Shown piece by piece: positions 7,311 to 15,807 of a stretch of 34,870 nucleotides of DNA. The DNA is from a bacterium (GTDB lineage Bacteria > Vulcanimicrobiota > Vulcanimicrobiia > Vulcanimicrobiales > Vulcanimicrobiaceae): positions 1-34,870 of the forward strand of contig JAJYCL010000029.1 in assembly GCA_021778415.1 (NCBI GenBank), in the 5' to 3' direction. Below the pieces are notes generated by a model. It was given only the letters and a program-made list of their open reading frames with translations. It did no database searches and was not told where the DNA came from. Made by a program: the position numbers and the translations under genes. Position 1 is the stretch's first letter; every line of letters starts with the position of its first letter.

Positions 7311-7910
7311 ACACGCTGCGCGTGCTCCTCATGCTTCGAGACGCACGCTGCGCGTGCTCCTCAGCATGACAGTAGTCAGCATAGTCACCCTGAGGAGCGA
7401 TGCGAAGCAGCGCGTCTCGAAGGGCCCGTCTCGAAGGGCCCACGGTGCGCGTGCTCGTCATGCTTCGAGACGCACGCTGGGCGTGCTCCTCATGCTTCGA
7501 GACGCACGCTACGCGTGCTCCTCAGCATGACAGTAGTCAGCATAGTCACCCTGAGGAGCGATGCGAAGCAGCGCGTCTCGAAGGGCCCGTCTCGAAGGGC
7601 CCACGCTGCGCGTGCTCCTCATGCTTCGAGACGCACGTTGCGCGTGCTCCTCATGCTTCGAGACGCACGCTGCGCGTGCTCCTCAGCATGACAGTAGTCA
7701 GCATAGTCACCCTGAGGAGCGATGCGAAGCAGCGCGTCTCGAAGGGCCCGTCTCGAAGGGCCCACGGTGCGCGTGCTCGTCATGCTTCGAGACGCACGCT
7801 ACGCGTGCTCCTCATGCTTCGAGACGCACGCTGCGCGTGCTCCTCAGCATGACACAGTAGTCAGCATAGTCACCCTGAGGAGCGATGCGAAGCAGCGCGT
7901 GGCGAAGGGC
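7311..7910. repeat. REP-like palindrome array, 161-bp period
   Basis: Dense array of REP-type units in both orientations (CTTCGAGACGCACGC...GCTCCTCAGCATGAC and its inverse GTCACCCTGAGGAGCG...CGTCTCGAAGGG). A marker segment (GACAGTAGTCAGCATAG, or GACACAGTAG in the last copy) recurs at 7368, 7529, 7690 and 7851, so a 161-bp composite unit is tandemly repeated at an exact spacing. The array ends a few bases from the stop of the minus-strand gene at 7917. The long open frames through it are products of the repeat and not genes. Confidence 0.9.
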
Positions 7911-7916
7911 AGTTAG

Positions 7917-8135
7917 CTATTTTGCTTCGACGCGAAGGCGGGAGGCCTCAATATTGTGTATGGTTGCAACGCTCGTAAATGGAACGATCTCGGCTGTGTC
8001 ATGCTCGGGATGAACTTTAACGCCAAGAAAATCGTCACCAACGAAAATAACTTCGCCGCTAATTGGTCTTCCCGACGTGAGTTCCAGCATGATCCTCGTG
8101 CCGGAAAATGAGCGCATAAACGATTCGAACTTCAC
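7917..8135 (-). CDS. Small Sm-like-fold protein, function unknown
   Basis: A 72-residue protein starting at a GTG, with AAAGGG about 7 nt upstream. The body alternates hydrophobic residues in the pattern of a five-strand Sm-like barrel: RIMLELTSGRPISGEVIFVG, then DDFLGVKV and AEIVPFTSVATIHNI. LSm/Hfq-like and DUF2642-like proteins share this look, but I cannot assign a family. It lies between the REP array and tryptophanase on the same strand, with a 198-bp gap to tnaA in which I see no other gene. Confidence 0.55.
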   Translation of the reverse strand: MKFESFMRSFSGTRIMLELTSGRPISGEVIFVGDDFLGVKVHPEHDTAEIVPFTSVATIHNIEASRLRVEAK

Positions 8136-8333
8136 TCTTGTTCCCTTTCATTGCGGCCGGTTACGGGGATACCACAGCAATGGTTCTCCGCGTTATGTGG
8201 CGCGACATTCACACCATACCCTGCTTATTGCACACATTAGCCCATCACGACAAGCAAGCAGCCTCCGTTTAGCCCCATCGACGGTTGCACTAGCTCTGCT
8301 CCCGGTTTGATCTAGTGCGACCGTGCCAGAATT

Positions 8334-9734
8334 TCACCGGCTTCCACTCGCCACTGATTCGCAACGTTCGAAGTGGGCCGTAAAATGACGTAACGGTGGA
8401 GATTGCCAGACGATTTTCATTCCCGCTATCGCGTGTCGCCGCGCATACACGTCGGCCACTACTTCGCTCACGTAATCGATATGACTCTGTGTATACACAC
8501 GACGGGGAATTGCTAGACGAACCAATTCCATAGGAGCTGTCTTTTCGAGCTGAGTTCCTTCGTCTGTTGTCCCAAACATAACGGTCCCAATTTCGACCGC
8601 CCGAATTCCCCCCTCAAGATAGAGCTCGGCAACGAGCGCCTGGCCCGGAAGCATCGTCGCAGGCAAATGATCGAGCATAGCCCCGGCATCGATATAAATG
8701 GCATGCCCGCCGGGAGGTTGCACGATCGGGACACCACTTTCAGTAAGGCGGCGACCCAGATACGCCGTCGATGCGATCCGATAGTTCAAATAATCCTCAC
8801 GTAAAACTTCGCGCAATCCCGTAGCAATAGCGTCCAGATCCCGTCCCGCTAAGCCGCCGTACGTCGTAAATCCCTCGGTGAGAATAAGTAATCGAGATTC
8901 TGCTTTGGCCAGTACGGCATCGTTGCCAGCCAAGAACCCACCAATATTGACTAATCCATCTTTTTTCGCCGACATCGTGCAGCCATCAGCGTAAGAAAAC
9001 AGTTCGCGAGCGATATCATAGGGCGATGTGGAAGCATAGCCCGCCTCCCGCTCACGGATGAACCAACAATTCTCCGCAAAGCGACATGCATCAATGTATA
9101 ATGGGATACCATGCTCCTGACAGACCGCACGAACATTCTTGATATTAGTCATCGAAACGGGCTGCCCACCGCCGGAATTGTTTGTGATCGTAAGCATGAC
9201 TAAAGGTATTTTAGCGGCGCCGACCTGAGCAATGAGTGCCTGGAGAGCCTCGACATTCATGTTGCCCTTGAATGGAAATGGAATACCCGGGTTGCGACCC
9301 TCCACGCATGGCAGATCTACAGCCACGGCCCCGGTATTTTCGATATTTGCCCGCGTGGTATCAAAATGCGTGTTGTTAGGAACGATATCGCCCGGCTTAC
9401 ATAACGATTCAAAGAGAATACGCTCCGCGGCCCGGCCCTGATGCGTTGGAAAAATATATTGAAATCCAAAAATTTCACGCACCGTCTCCTCGAACCGGAA
9501 AAACGAAGTACTTCCAGCATAGGATTCATCGCCGCGCATTATCGAAGCCCATTGCTCCGCGCTCATCGCACCCGTGCCACTGTCGGTTAAGAGGTCGATC
9601 AAGACATCTTCTGCGCGTAACAAAAATGGATTAAACCATGCCTCAGTAAGAAACCGTCTTCGCTCCGCCTCATTTGTCATGCGAATCGGCTCGACAGTTT
9701 TTATGCGGAAAGGTTCGATAATTGACCGGGGCAT
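8334..9734 (-). CDS. tnaA: Tryptophanase (tryptophan indole-lyase)
   Basis: A 466-residue PLP enzyme of the tryptophanase/tyrosine phenol-lyase family, cleaving a beta-substituted aromatic amino acid to pyruvate, ammonia and the aromatic product. Seen: EPFRIKTVEP, LLTDSGTGAMS, THQGR, NNSGGGQPVSM, the PLP lysine in SAKKD (K258), and RLAIPRRVYTQ. Residues that separate the two activities favour indole-lyase: D125 (FDTT; Thr in tyrosine phenol-lyase), I382 (AVEIG; Arg in tyrosine phenol-lyase) and H450 (RHFTA; Phe in tyrosine phenol-lyase). A clear AAGGAGA precedes the ATG. No tnaC-like leader or permease is present. It is divergent to the MaoC-like gene with only 28 bp between starts. Another aromatic leaving group cannot be excluded. 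Confidence 0.9.
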   Translation of the reverse strand: MPRSIIEPFRIKTVEPIRMTNEAERRRFLTEAWFNPFLLRAEDVLIDLLTDSGTGAMSAEQWASIMRGDESYAGSTSFFRFEETVREIFGFQYIFPTHQGRAAERILFESLCKPGDIVPNNTHFDTTRANIENTGAVAVDLPCVEGRNPGIPFPFKGNMNVEALQALIAQVGAAKIPLVMLTITNNSGGGQPVSMTNIKNVRAVCQEHGIPLYIDACRFAENCWFIREREAGYASTSPYDIARELFSYADGCTMSAKKDGLVNIGGFLAGNDAVLAKAESRLLILTEGFTTYGGLAGRDLDAIATGLREVLREDYLNYRIASTAYLGRRLTESGVPIVQPPGGHAIYIDAGAMLDHLPATMLPGQALVAELYLEGGIRAVEIGTVMFGTTDEGTQLEKTAPMELVRLAIPRRVYTQSHIDYVSEVVADVYARRHAIAGMKIVWQSPPLRHFTAHFERCESVASGSR

Positions 9735-9762
9735 TTTCTCTCCTTCACGAATCGACGCAAAT

Positions 9763-10233
9763 ATGGCTGCACTTGTCGTTCACGGGCTAGAGGGTATTCG
9801 CGCCCTCATTGGGCACGATTTTCCTCCAACCCCATGGATCAAACTCTCTCAACGAAAAATCGACGCATTCGCCGCTTGCACGGGTGATAACCAATGGCCG
9901 CATGTAGATGTCAATCGAGCTCGCAATAGTACTTTTGGCTCAACGATCGCTCATGGATACCTCATTTTATCTCTCGTACCAATGCTCTGGCATCAGGCAT
10001 GCAACGTTCTCGATACGGCAGTAACGATAAACTACGGAATAGATCGACTGAGGTTTACATCTCACGTCGAATCCGGTTCAGAAATTCGCGCTCGATTCCA
10101 GATCATCGATGCTCGAGATTCGGCACACGGGCTGCGCACAACCTTAAGGGTGACTATCGAAAAGCGTCATGCATCCAAACCAGCCTGTGTCGGCGATATC
10201 ATTTTTCTATTTCAACCATTTGGTTCTGAATAA
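9763..10233 (+). CDS. MaoC-like (R)-enoyl-CoA hydratase domain protein
   Basis: About 156 residues with a hot-dog fold hydratase pattern: WIKLSQRKIDAFAACTGDNQW, then H-V-D-x-x-R-A, FGSTIAHGYLILSL (catalytic-loop region with Asp/His) and the later NYGIDRLRF. It resembles NodN/MaoC-type (R)-specific enoyl-CoA hydratases acting in fatty-acid or ring-product beta-oxidation. The open frame extends upstream to 9574 inside tnaA; ATG 9763 was chosen because conserved sequence starts there and it clears the divergent tnaA start. Its 3' end overlaps the convergent hemerythrin gene by 35 bp. It could hydrate CoA thioesters downstream of ring opening; that is inference from position. Confidence 0.75.
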   Translation: MAALVVHGLEGIRALIGHDFPPTPWIKLSQRKIDAFAACTGDNQWPHVDVNRARNSTFGSTIAHGYLILSLVPMLWHQACNVLDTAVTINYGIDRLRFTSHVESGSEIRARFQIIDARDSAHGLRTTLRVTIEKRHASKPACVGDIIFLFQPFGSE

Positions 10234-10717
10234 GTCGCTCCCACACCGCGGGACCTGCTGATCGAATCACATCGCTTTCAACACGAGCGAACTCAGCGCT
10301 AAGAGCAGAGGCGATCGAATCATCCAGCCCCGATTCTATTGCATCAAAAACCATTTCGTTCTCTAGGCGAATATGATGACGCATAAAATCGGTATAGTTT
10401 GCAATTTCTCGCGATTGTACTACTCGATCGCCGAGTGCCTCCTTTATTTTTACTACGAGATGACGCCCATAAATATGTTCTTCCGACAAGACATGCGGAA
10501 TATCTTGGAAGAATGCGTTCGCAAGTAACTTCGGAAATAAGAAACCCTCTTCTTTCCCGTGGTGATTATCGTCGATAAAAAGAGTGGCAAATAACAAGAA
10601 ATCACTAACTATACGATCAAACAATGCATCGTCACGGCATTTTGCCAATTGATTTTCAACATGATCGAAAACCTTCAATATCACTTCATGCTCATTGCGC
10701 AATTCGGTCAGTTTCAT
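10199..10717 (-). CDS. Hemerythrin-like HHE-domain protein
   Basis: A 172-residue protein with the diiron ligand pattern of hemerythrin: H10 (NEHEVIL), H52/H53 with E56/E57 (DDNHHGKEEGFLFP), H81/H86 (EEHIYGRH), and H114/H115 with E119 (MRHHIRLENEMVF). Such proteins bind O2 or NO reversibly at a diiron site or serve in sensing or iron-nitrosyl repair. It is the last gene of the benzoyl-CoA reductase run and overlaps the bzdQ-like stop by 4 bp, so it is translated with the reductase. A role in shielding the oxygen-sensitive reductase from O2 or NO is attractive but inferred. Confidence 0.85.
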   Translation of the reverse strand: MKLTELRNEHEVILKVFDHVENQLAKCRDDALFDRIVSDFLLFATLFIDDNHHGKEEGFLFPKLLANAFFQDIPHVLSEEHIYGRHLVVKIKEALGDRVVQSREIANYTDFMRHHIRLENEMVFDAIESGLDDSIASALSAEFARVESDVIRSAGPAVWERLIQNQMVEIEK

Positions 10718-11502
10718 GCTGCTGATTTTTCTAGTTTTCGTATACCGAGTAGAGCGGCACCGAGCGCGTTGATCATTTCAGGATTTTCCGGACAGTTCAT
10801 TGGCATTCCAAGCGTATCACTCAGAGAACGTATCATTCCCTCTTGATTCCCCATCCCACCAACAAGCGTAACTTCCGATTCAATACCTATTCTTTTTAGT
10901 AACAACGTTGCTCGTTCGGAAAGCGAATCATGCACCCCACGAAGAATATCTTCAGCGGTTTCGCCTCGGCTTACATGGTTAATAATTTCTGACTCTGCAA
11001 GTACCGCGCAGACGCTAGATATCGTGACAGGAGTATTCCCATTCATGGAGAGCCGTCCCACGTCTTCTAATGGTACTTCCAGATAGTGGGCCGCACGCTC
11101 CACGAAGCCACCAGCTCCGGCGGCACATTTATCATTTGATTTGAATTCCCGGACCCGGCCGTCGGGAGCAAGCTTCATCGCACGCGAACTTTGTGCCCCG
11201 ATATCTATAACGCACTTCGTGTTCGGAAATGCGTGCATTGCACCGAAGGCTGCAGACGTGACGTCTGTAAGTTGCAAATCACGATCGGGATAACTTGAGC
11301 GACCAAAGCCCGTAGTCGCGACATAACTCACATCAGTACGCAGTGCACCAATTTGTTTTAATGCATTTTCGATATTCGAATCGACGAGATCTATTAGGGG
11401 TGGACGCGTACGAGAACTATACACGGCTAAAATATTCCCCAGGCGATCTACGAGAACGACTTTCGTATGTCGCGAACCAATGTCGACACCAGCGATAATC
11501 AT
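10714..11502 (-). CDS. bzdQ: Benzoyl-CoA reductase ATPase subunit (BzdQ-like)
   Basis: A 262-residue member of the BadF/BadG/BcrA/BcrD ATPase family. Two such subunits bind a shared [4Fe-4S] cluster and use ATP to push electrons to the active-site subunits. Seen: phosphate-binding GVDIGSRHTK, the DIGAQ loop, cluster cysteines C126 (DKCAAGAGGF) and C165 (SSVCAVLAESEI), and the ATP-site GGMGNQ segment. The DIGAQ loop differs from the DMGGQD of its partner, as expected for the second, non-identical subunit. It starts 15 bp after the bzdP stop and overlaps the hemerythrin start by 4 bp. Confidence 0.88.
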   Translation of the reverse strand: MIIAGVDIGSRHTKVVLVDRLGNILAVYSSRTRPPLIDLVDSNIENALKQIGALRTDVSYVATTGFGRSSYPDRDLQLTDVTSAAFGAMHAFPNTKCVIDIGAQSSRAMKLAPDGRVREFKSNDKCAAGAGGFVERAAHYLEVPLEDVGRLSMNGNTPVTISSVCAVLAESEIINHVSRGETAEDILRGVHDSLSERATLLLKRIGIESEVTLVGGMGNQEGMIRSLSDTLGMPMNCPENPEMINALGAALLGIRKLEKSAA

Positions 11503-11517
11503 GTATTCAATCCTCCC

Positions 11518-12309
11518 TCACGAACCACTCGCAGCCAATGCGTGCTCGAGCGCAAACATCGCTGCGCCAATAGCCCCCATATAATGCGAATCCTCGCATA
11601 CGTTAAGTTTCGCCCCAAGCTTCTCTTCGAGCATTTTAACCATGCCGACATTGAGAGAGACGCCACCGGTGAACGTATATTCCGGCTTGAGACCAACGCG
11701 ACGCACTAAGGCAATCGTCCTCGCAGCGATCGCGCTGTGAATACCCCCAAGGATATCCTCAATTTGCTTTCCTTGAGCAACGTACGACATGATATCAGAC
11801 TCGACAAATACAGTGCAGACAGTCGATAACCTGACAGGATTGCGCGCCTGCAGTGACAGCGCCCCAATTTCATCTAAGCGCAAACCTAAGGTATCGGCAG
11901 CTGTGGAAAGAAATCTCCCCGTGCCAGCTGCACATTTATCGTTCATCACAAAATCGGTCACCTCGCCGTTGGCAATGCTTATTCCCTTAGCGTCTTGGCC
12001 GCCCATATCGATAACTGTTGACGTGCCAGGGAAAAGGACGCTCGCTCCTTTGGCGTGACAGGTAATCTCGGTTATTTGAAGATCCCCAAATTCGACTTTA
12101 AACCGACCGTACCCGGTTCCCGTAACGCACAAAACATCGTCGCGGGAAATATTTCCGGCTTGGAGTACCGCTTCAAAACCACGTTCCCCCGCGCGCGTGA
12201 TATTCGCACCAGTTTCACGCAGTGCACGCGCCACGATCTTCCCATTTTCATCTATGAGAACGCACTTTGTTTGCGTTGATCCAACATCGACTCCGGCAGC
12301 GTACTTCAT
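11518..12309 (-). CDS. bzdP: Benzoyl-CoA reductase ATPase subunit (BzdP-like)
   Basis: A 263-residue ATPase with [11 protein letters not shown], the DMGGQDAKG loop, and cysteines C126 ([10 protein letters not shown]) and C165 ([12 protein letters not shown]) for the inter-subunit [4Fe-4S] cluster. It is paired with the homologous gene immediately downstream. Thauera BcrA is much longer (about 430 residues), whereas Azoarcus BzdP and BzdQ are both short, so two short subunits argue for the bzd type. 2-hydroxyacyl-CoA dehydratase activators are similar but usually form homodimers from one gene. Overlaps the bzdO stop by 4 bp. Confidence 0.88.
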   Translation of the reverse strand: MKYAAGVDVGSTQTKCVLIDENGKIVARALRETGANITRAGERGFEAVLQAGNISRDDVLCVTGTGYGRFKVEFGDLQITEITCHAKGASVLFPGTSTVIDMGGQDAKGISIANGEVTDFVMNDKCAAGTGRFLSTAADTLGLRLDEIGALSLQARNPVRLSTVCTVFVESDIMSYVAQGKQIEDILGGIHSAIAARTIALVRRVGLKPEYTFTGGVSLNVGMVKMLEEKLGAKLNVCEDSHYMGAIGAAMFALEHALAASGS

Positions 12310-13574
12310 ACGGTCACCGATTGTCCCTGCGTTGAGCGATGTTCCAAGGATTCGAAAAACGCATCAATCCTATTGCGCATTTGTGCCTCGCTAAAATAGC
12401 GGGGATCCTCTAAGTCCGATTCGACCAGAAGCGTGGGGATTCCACGCTTGGTGAAATATTCGCGCATGTCACCTTGGCCGGCTGAGAAAAGTCGGCAGCT
12501 TTTCACGGAGTGAATAACGAGCGCGTGAGCATCCCACTCTTCGATGTAGCGGCCAATTTGATCATATCGTTGCAGAAAATTTCTGTTTGTTAGGTTCCAT
12601 TCCAGCAAATGACGGGCAATTGATTCAATTGGAGAATCCGGGTCGTGCGTAAAACCGAACTCCCACAAACCACCAACCGTGGAATACGTCGAAGCCACCG
12701 CAATAGCACTCCAACGTGAAAACATATCACGAAATGTTCGCAAATGCGGCCATGGGGGAGGGCCCTCGATCACATATCGGAAACGTTCCTCGGAGAGCGC
12801 ACCAATGCCGGCATTTGCCTTTTCCTGCAACTCCGCATAGGCGGTTTCAAAAAAATCCAACCCTGCTTGCGTTCCTCGCAAACAATACAGAGGTGCCATC
12901 ATGGTTACCGAATCAAAATACGCGTCATACGGGGCGGGGTGCGCTTTTGTAAGATGCTTAATTTTCGACCATAAAGCGCCGGTTTCAGAAGAAAGGCGAA
13001 CCGCCTCTCGAAGGCGATCTTGATCAAGCTTGCGCCCCGTTATTTCTTCACATTGCTCAATAAGTCGGTGCAACTGCGTCGTAACGTATGCAATATCGTC
13101 CTTCGAAGGCTTTCCTGATGCTGTACGAATAAAGGGAATATCTAACTGGAAAATTGGTCGTCGGCTATAATCGGCGAGATGTTCAAACCAATCTAAATAG
13201 ACATTACAGCCAACATAGTTGCAGAGAAGTAACGACGGTTCCGGAATCGTAGCGAAGGGGGTTGTTCTGCCGCCGAAATACATGCCGATATCCGCCTTAA
13301 CGTACGCGCAATTATCGGATGAATAGCCCATAAATTCTGCCGCCTGAATAAACGGCAAGGATTGCTTACGAACGGCGAGTTGCAGGGCATTTACCTCTGG
13401 AAAAACAGGCAGGATATCGAACGCCCTGAGGATTTCCACCGGGTTTCCACCGATAAGAAGATAGGCAGCCGGCAATCCACTTCCGTTTGCCGAGGCAGTC
13501 AATTCGGCATAGTAGTCTCCCATCAGCTCTTTCTGCAGCGTATGGAGATGTCCCTGATACTGCAATTTTTCCAT
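12306..13574 (-). CDS. bzdO: Benzoyl-CoA reductase subunit (BzdO-like, HgdB family)
   Basis: A 422-residue protein of the 2-hydroxyglutaryl-CoA dehydratase D-component family, one of the two subunits that hold the electron-transfer clusters and the ring-reducing site. Candidate [4Fe-4S] ligands are C89 ([18 protein letters not shown]), C118 and C123 (LLLCNYVGC) and C360 ([19 protein letters not shown]). The ADIGMYFGG and NYVGCN segments are typical of BcrB/BzdO. It starts 11 bp after the bzdN stop. No truncation is evident compared with the usual ~430-450 residues. Confidence 0.87.
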   Translation of the reverse strand: MEKLQYQGHLHTLQKELMGDYYAELTASANGSGLPAAYLLIGGNPVEILRAFDILPVFPEVNALQLAVRKQSLPFIQAAEFMGYSSDNCAYVKADIGMYFGGRTTPFATIPEPSLLLCNYVGCNVYLDWFEHLADYSRRPIFQLDIPFIRTASGKPSKDDIAYVTTQLHRLIEQCEEITGRKLDQDRLREAVRLSSETGALWSKIKHLTKAHPAPYDAYFDSVTMMAPLYCLRGTQAGLDFFETAYAELQEKANAGIGALSEERFRYVIEGPPPWPHLRTFRDMFSRWSAIAVASTYSTVGGLWEFGFTHDPDSPIESIARHLLEWNLTNRNFLQRYDQIGRYIEEWDAHALVIHSVKSCRLFSAGQGDMREYFTKRGIPTLLVESDLEDPRYFSEAQMRNRIDAFFESLEHRSTQGQSVTV

Positions 13575-13585
13575 TTTTCTAACTC

Positions 13586-14767
13586 CTATGCGAACAGCAT
13601 GGACTCGACAAATGTTTCAATCTCGTTTTTGACGCGATCGAACATCCACATTTTTTCTTCGAATTCCAAAAAGAGATTTGGGATGCCGGCCGCCTGCAGC
13701 GCTCGGCGATAGAGAGGATACGCAAACAAAGCAGGCTCGCAAAATTTTGCGCAAAGAACGATAACGGCATCGGCATTGAGCCTGCGAGCCCGATCAATTA
13801 GCATTTGCGACTGTGAGACTCGAAGATCGTGCTTCACAGGCGACGCGACACTCTGGTTTCTATAGCCATCTGCGAGCGCCAGCAACGGATCGGAGACTCC
13901 GGTATCAACATCTCCAATGAGCCAACGACGACCAATGAGAAAATCATCATCGACGACGTAACAACCAGCGTCTTCGACTGCCGAGATAAGATCGATCGGA
14001 GGTTGTTCGCAAAAAGATCCCACTATCAGAATGCGTAGTCGATCACGTGACTTCCCTTCACGTCGCTCAATTGCAGCGAGCGCCTCGACGAGAATTTCCG
14101 CATGCCTTTCGGGTGGTGTGAGATTTCCCACTCGAACCAACGAATACAATTCACTTGTGCGAATAGCGTGCGGGCGCTCTGCGCGCAACCCATAGAGAAG
14201 TCGTATCAATCGACGTATGCGATTATAGAGCGATAAAGATTCTTTGAGCCGGCCAGGGGTTACCGTCGTCCCTGTTATCGAGGCTGCAAACGTAGCTAGT
14301 CGTTCATACTCGCTGCGCAAGTGCATGGCCGCCTCGGGAAGGGCGAAATTCTGCGGGTAATGCAGATATTCGACGGGAGTATTTGGGAAATTTCGCGTGT
14401 AGACGCTAGCAAGATTTCGAGCCGAATCGCAGATCGAATGAAAGACCATGCCATCGATCTCATCAAGCATTCCCGTCATTCCCTGTTCCAAGGTGCTCTT
14501 AATAATCGAGCACACGAAAGATTGGAAGCGCGAATCCGAATGCACGATTTCCAGCCGATTTCCGCCCCCGGCGAGTCCGACCGGCAACGCTCCCGCAGCA
14601 TGAAAAATTTCCACCGGAGTGTAGACCGGAAAACAACCGATTAACTTGCGACCCCGTTCGGCATGTTTCCATGCTACAGCCGGTTCTATTCCGGGAATAT
14701 CGAAAATAGTACGACACTCTTCAATGACCTCTTCGAGATTTCGAGAAGCTGTCGTGGTGATCATCAT
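13586..14767 (-). CDS. bzdN: Benzoyl-CoA reductase subunit (BzdN-like, HgdB family)
   Basis: A 393-residue HgdB-family protein. Key segments are GCFPVYTPVEIFHAAGALPV, C86 (SFVCSIIKS), HSICDSARNLASV (C113) and VLCAKFCEP (C339, C343). The CDSARNL motif followed by N-F-P and YLHYPQN is characteristic of BcrC/BzdN. It pairs with the next gene to make the active-site half of a class I, ATP-dependent benzoyl-CoA reductase, which dearomatises benzoyl-CoA to cyclohexa-1,5-diene-1-carbonyl-CoA. Its ATG overlaps the upstream dehydrogenase stop by 4 bp. Confidence 0.88.
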   Translation of the reverse strand: MMITTTASRNLEEVIEECRTIFDIPGIEPAVAWKHAERGRKLIGCFPVYTPVEIFHAAGALPVGLAGGGNRLEIVHSDSRFQSFVCSIIKSTLEQGMTGMLDEIDGMVFHSICDSARNLASVYTRNFPNTPVEYLHYPQNFALPEAAMHLRSEYERLATFAASITGTTVTPGRLKESLSLYNRIRRLIRLLYGLRAERPHAIRTSELYSLVRVGNLTPPERHAEILVEALAAIERREGKSRDRLRILIVGSFCEQPPIDLISAVEDAGCYVVDDDFLIGRRWLIGDVDTGVSDPLLALADGYRNQSVASPVKHDLRVSQSQMLIDRARRLNADAVIVLCAKFCEPALFAYPLYRRALQAAGIPNLFLEFEEKMWMFDRVKNEIETFVESMLFA

Positions 14768-15807
14768 GCACCTCCGCGAGGCATCGATGGAATGACGATA
14801 GTTCGCAACCCTTCGCCGTTACGCAGGGAATCCAAGCCATCGTTGATATCGGCTAACGAAACGCGACCGGTAACGAGCTCTGCGAGTCGCAATTTACCGG
14901 AGCGCACCAATTCTATAATGCCCGGGTAATCGACTGGTCGGCAGCCTAGGGATCCGCGAATTTCGAGTTCGGAAAACATTATTTTTCCAGCGGGTAAATT
15001 AACCGACTCTGCACTAAATCCAACAACGACGACACGACCGCCTCGACGCACCGAATCTAATGCCGTGCGAATTGTTTGCGGCTTTCCAATAACTTCAAAT
15101 GCCACGTCGCAGCCGCCATCCATCTGGCGACGCACGTAGCGAGCGACGTCGCTCGTGCTGCTTGCGTCGATACAGTGAGCTGCTCCGAATTGTCGAGCGA
15201 GTTCCAGTCGGTCGGAGCGCGTATCGACCGCCCACACCTGCGCTCCAACGGCGGCGGCGACTTGAATAACGTTGATTCCTACCCCGCCGCAACCAAAAAC
15301 TACAACGCGATCTCCGAGCGTTACTTCACCACGACGAATCACCGCATGATACGGAGTCGACACCGCATCGGCGATAAGACATGCTTCTTCTAGCGGCAAT
15401 CCCGCTGGAAGTGCAACAACGTCTTTTTCTAGCACGCATATGAACTCGGCAAATCCTCCATCGATATGATTTCCGAGCATGGTTGATTTTTCGCATAAAT
15501 TTTCGCGACCAAGTCGGCACATGTGGCATTTTCCACATGACAGCACAGCAGGAATCAAAACCGAGTCGCCGATTTTCCACCGTTCACTGCCAACACCGAC
15601 TTCGCTAATGATTCCGGATATTTCGTGCCCTAAAATGAGAGGTGGCTTCGCAAACGTAGGGACGCCGTGATCGAGGTAATGTAAATCGGTGTGACAGATG
15701 CCGCATGCGGCGACCTGAACGACGATTTCTCCAGGACCAGCTTTGGGCATATCCCGATCCTCGACGACAAGTCGTTTTCCCGGGCCATAAAAAATGGCGG
15801 CTTTCAT
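14764..15807 (-). CDS. bzdX: 6-hydroxycyclohex-1-ene-1-carbonyl-CoA dehydrogenase (BzdX/Had-like)
   Basis: A 347-residue zinc alcohol dehydrogenase. Seen: the catalytic zinc site CGICHTDLH (C38) and GHE (H61, E62), the structural zinc cysteines C91, C94, C97 and C105, and the Rossmann motif FGCGGVGINV. Segment IADAVSTPYHAV matches what I recall of Had enzymes. In the pathway it oxidises the hydroxyl introduced by the dienoyl-CoA hydratase, using NAD+. Assignment to this substrate rests mostly on context between the hydrolase and reductase genes; sequence alone would only say zinc-dependent dehydrogenase. Overlaps both neighbours by 4 bp. Confidence 0.82.
   Translation of the reverse strand: MKAAIFYGPGKRLVVEDRDMPKAGPGEIVVQVAACGICHTDLHYLDHGVPTFAKPPLILGHEISGIISEVGVGSERWKIGDSVLIPAVLSCGKCHMCRLGRENLCEKSTMLGNHIDGGFAEFICVLEKDVVALPAGLPLEEACLIADAVSTPYHAVIRRGEVTLGDRVVVFGCGGVGINVIQVAAAVGAQVWAVDTRSDRLELARQFGAAHCIDASSTSDVARYVRRQMDGGCDVAFEVIGKPQTIRTALDSVRRGGRVVVVGFSAESVNLPAGKIMFSELEIRGSLGCRPVDYPGIIELVRSGKLRLAELVTGRVSLADINDGLDSLRNGEGLRTIVIPSMPRGGA

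Noticed and set aside
7290-7860. Long ORFs of 99-150 residues
   Set aside because: They are read through REP repeats in all frames with no ribosome sites and repeated peptides.
7311-7910. CRISPR array
   Set aside because: Repeats are long REP hairpins in both orientations with no unique spacers of constant length and no cas genes.
8334-9734. Tyrosine phenol-lyase
   Set aside because: D125, I382 and H450 are the tryptophanase-type residues rather than Thr, Arg and Phe.
9574-9762. Upstream extension of the MaoC-like ORF
   Set aside because: It is the antisense of tnaA; the conserved fold begins after ATG 9763.
10714-14767. Thauera-type BcrABCD
   Set aside because: Both ATPase subunits are about 262 residues, whereas Thauera BcrA is about 430; gene order also follows bzdNOPQ.
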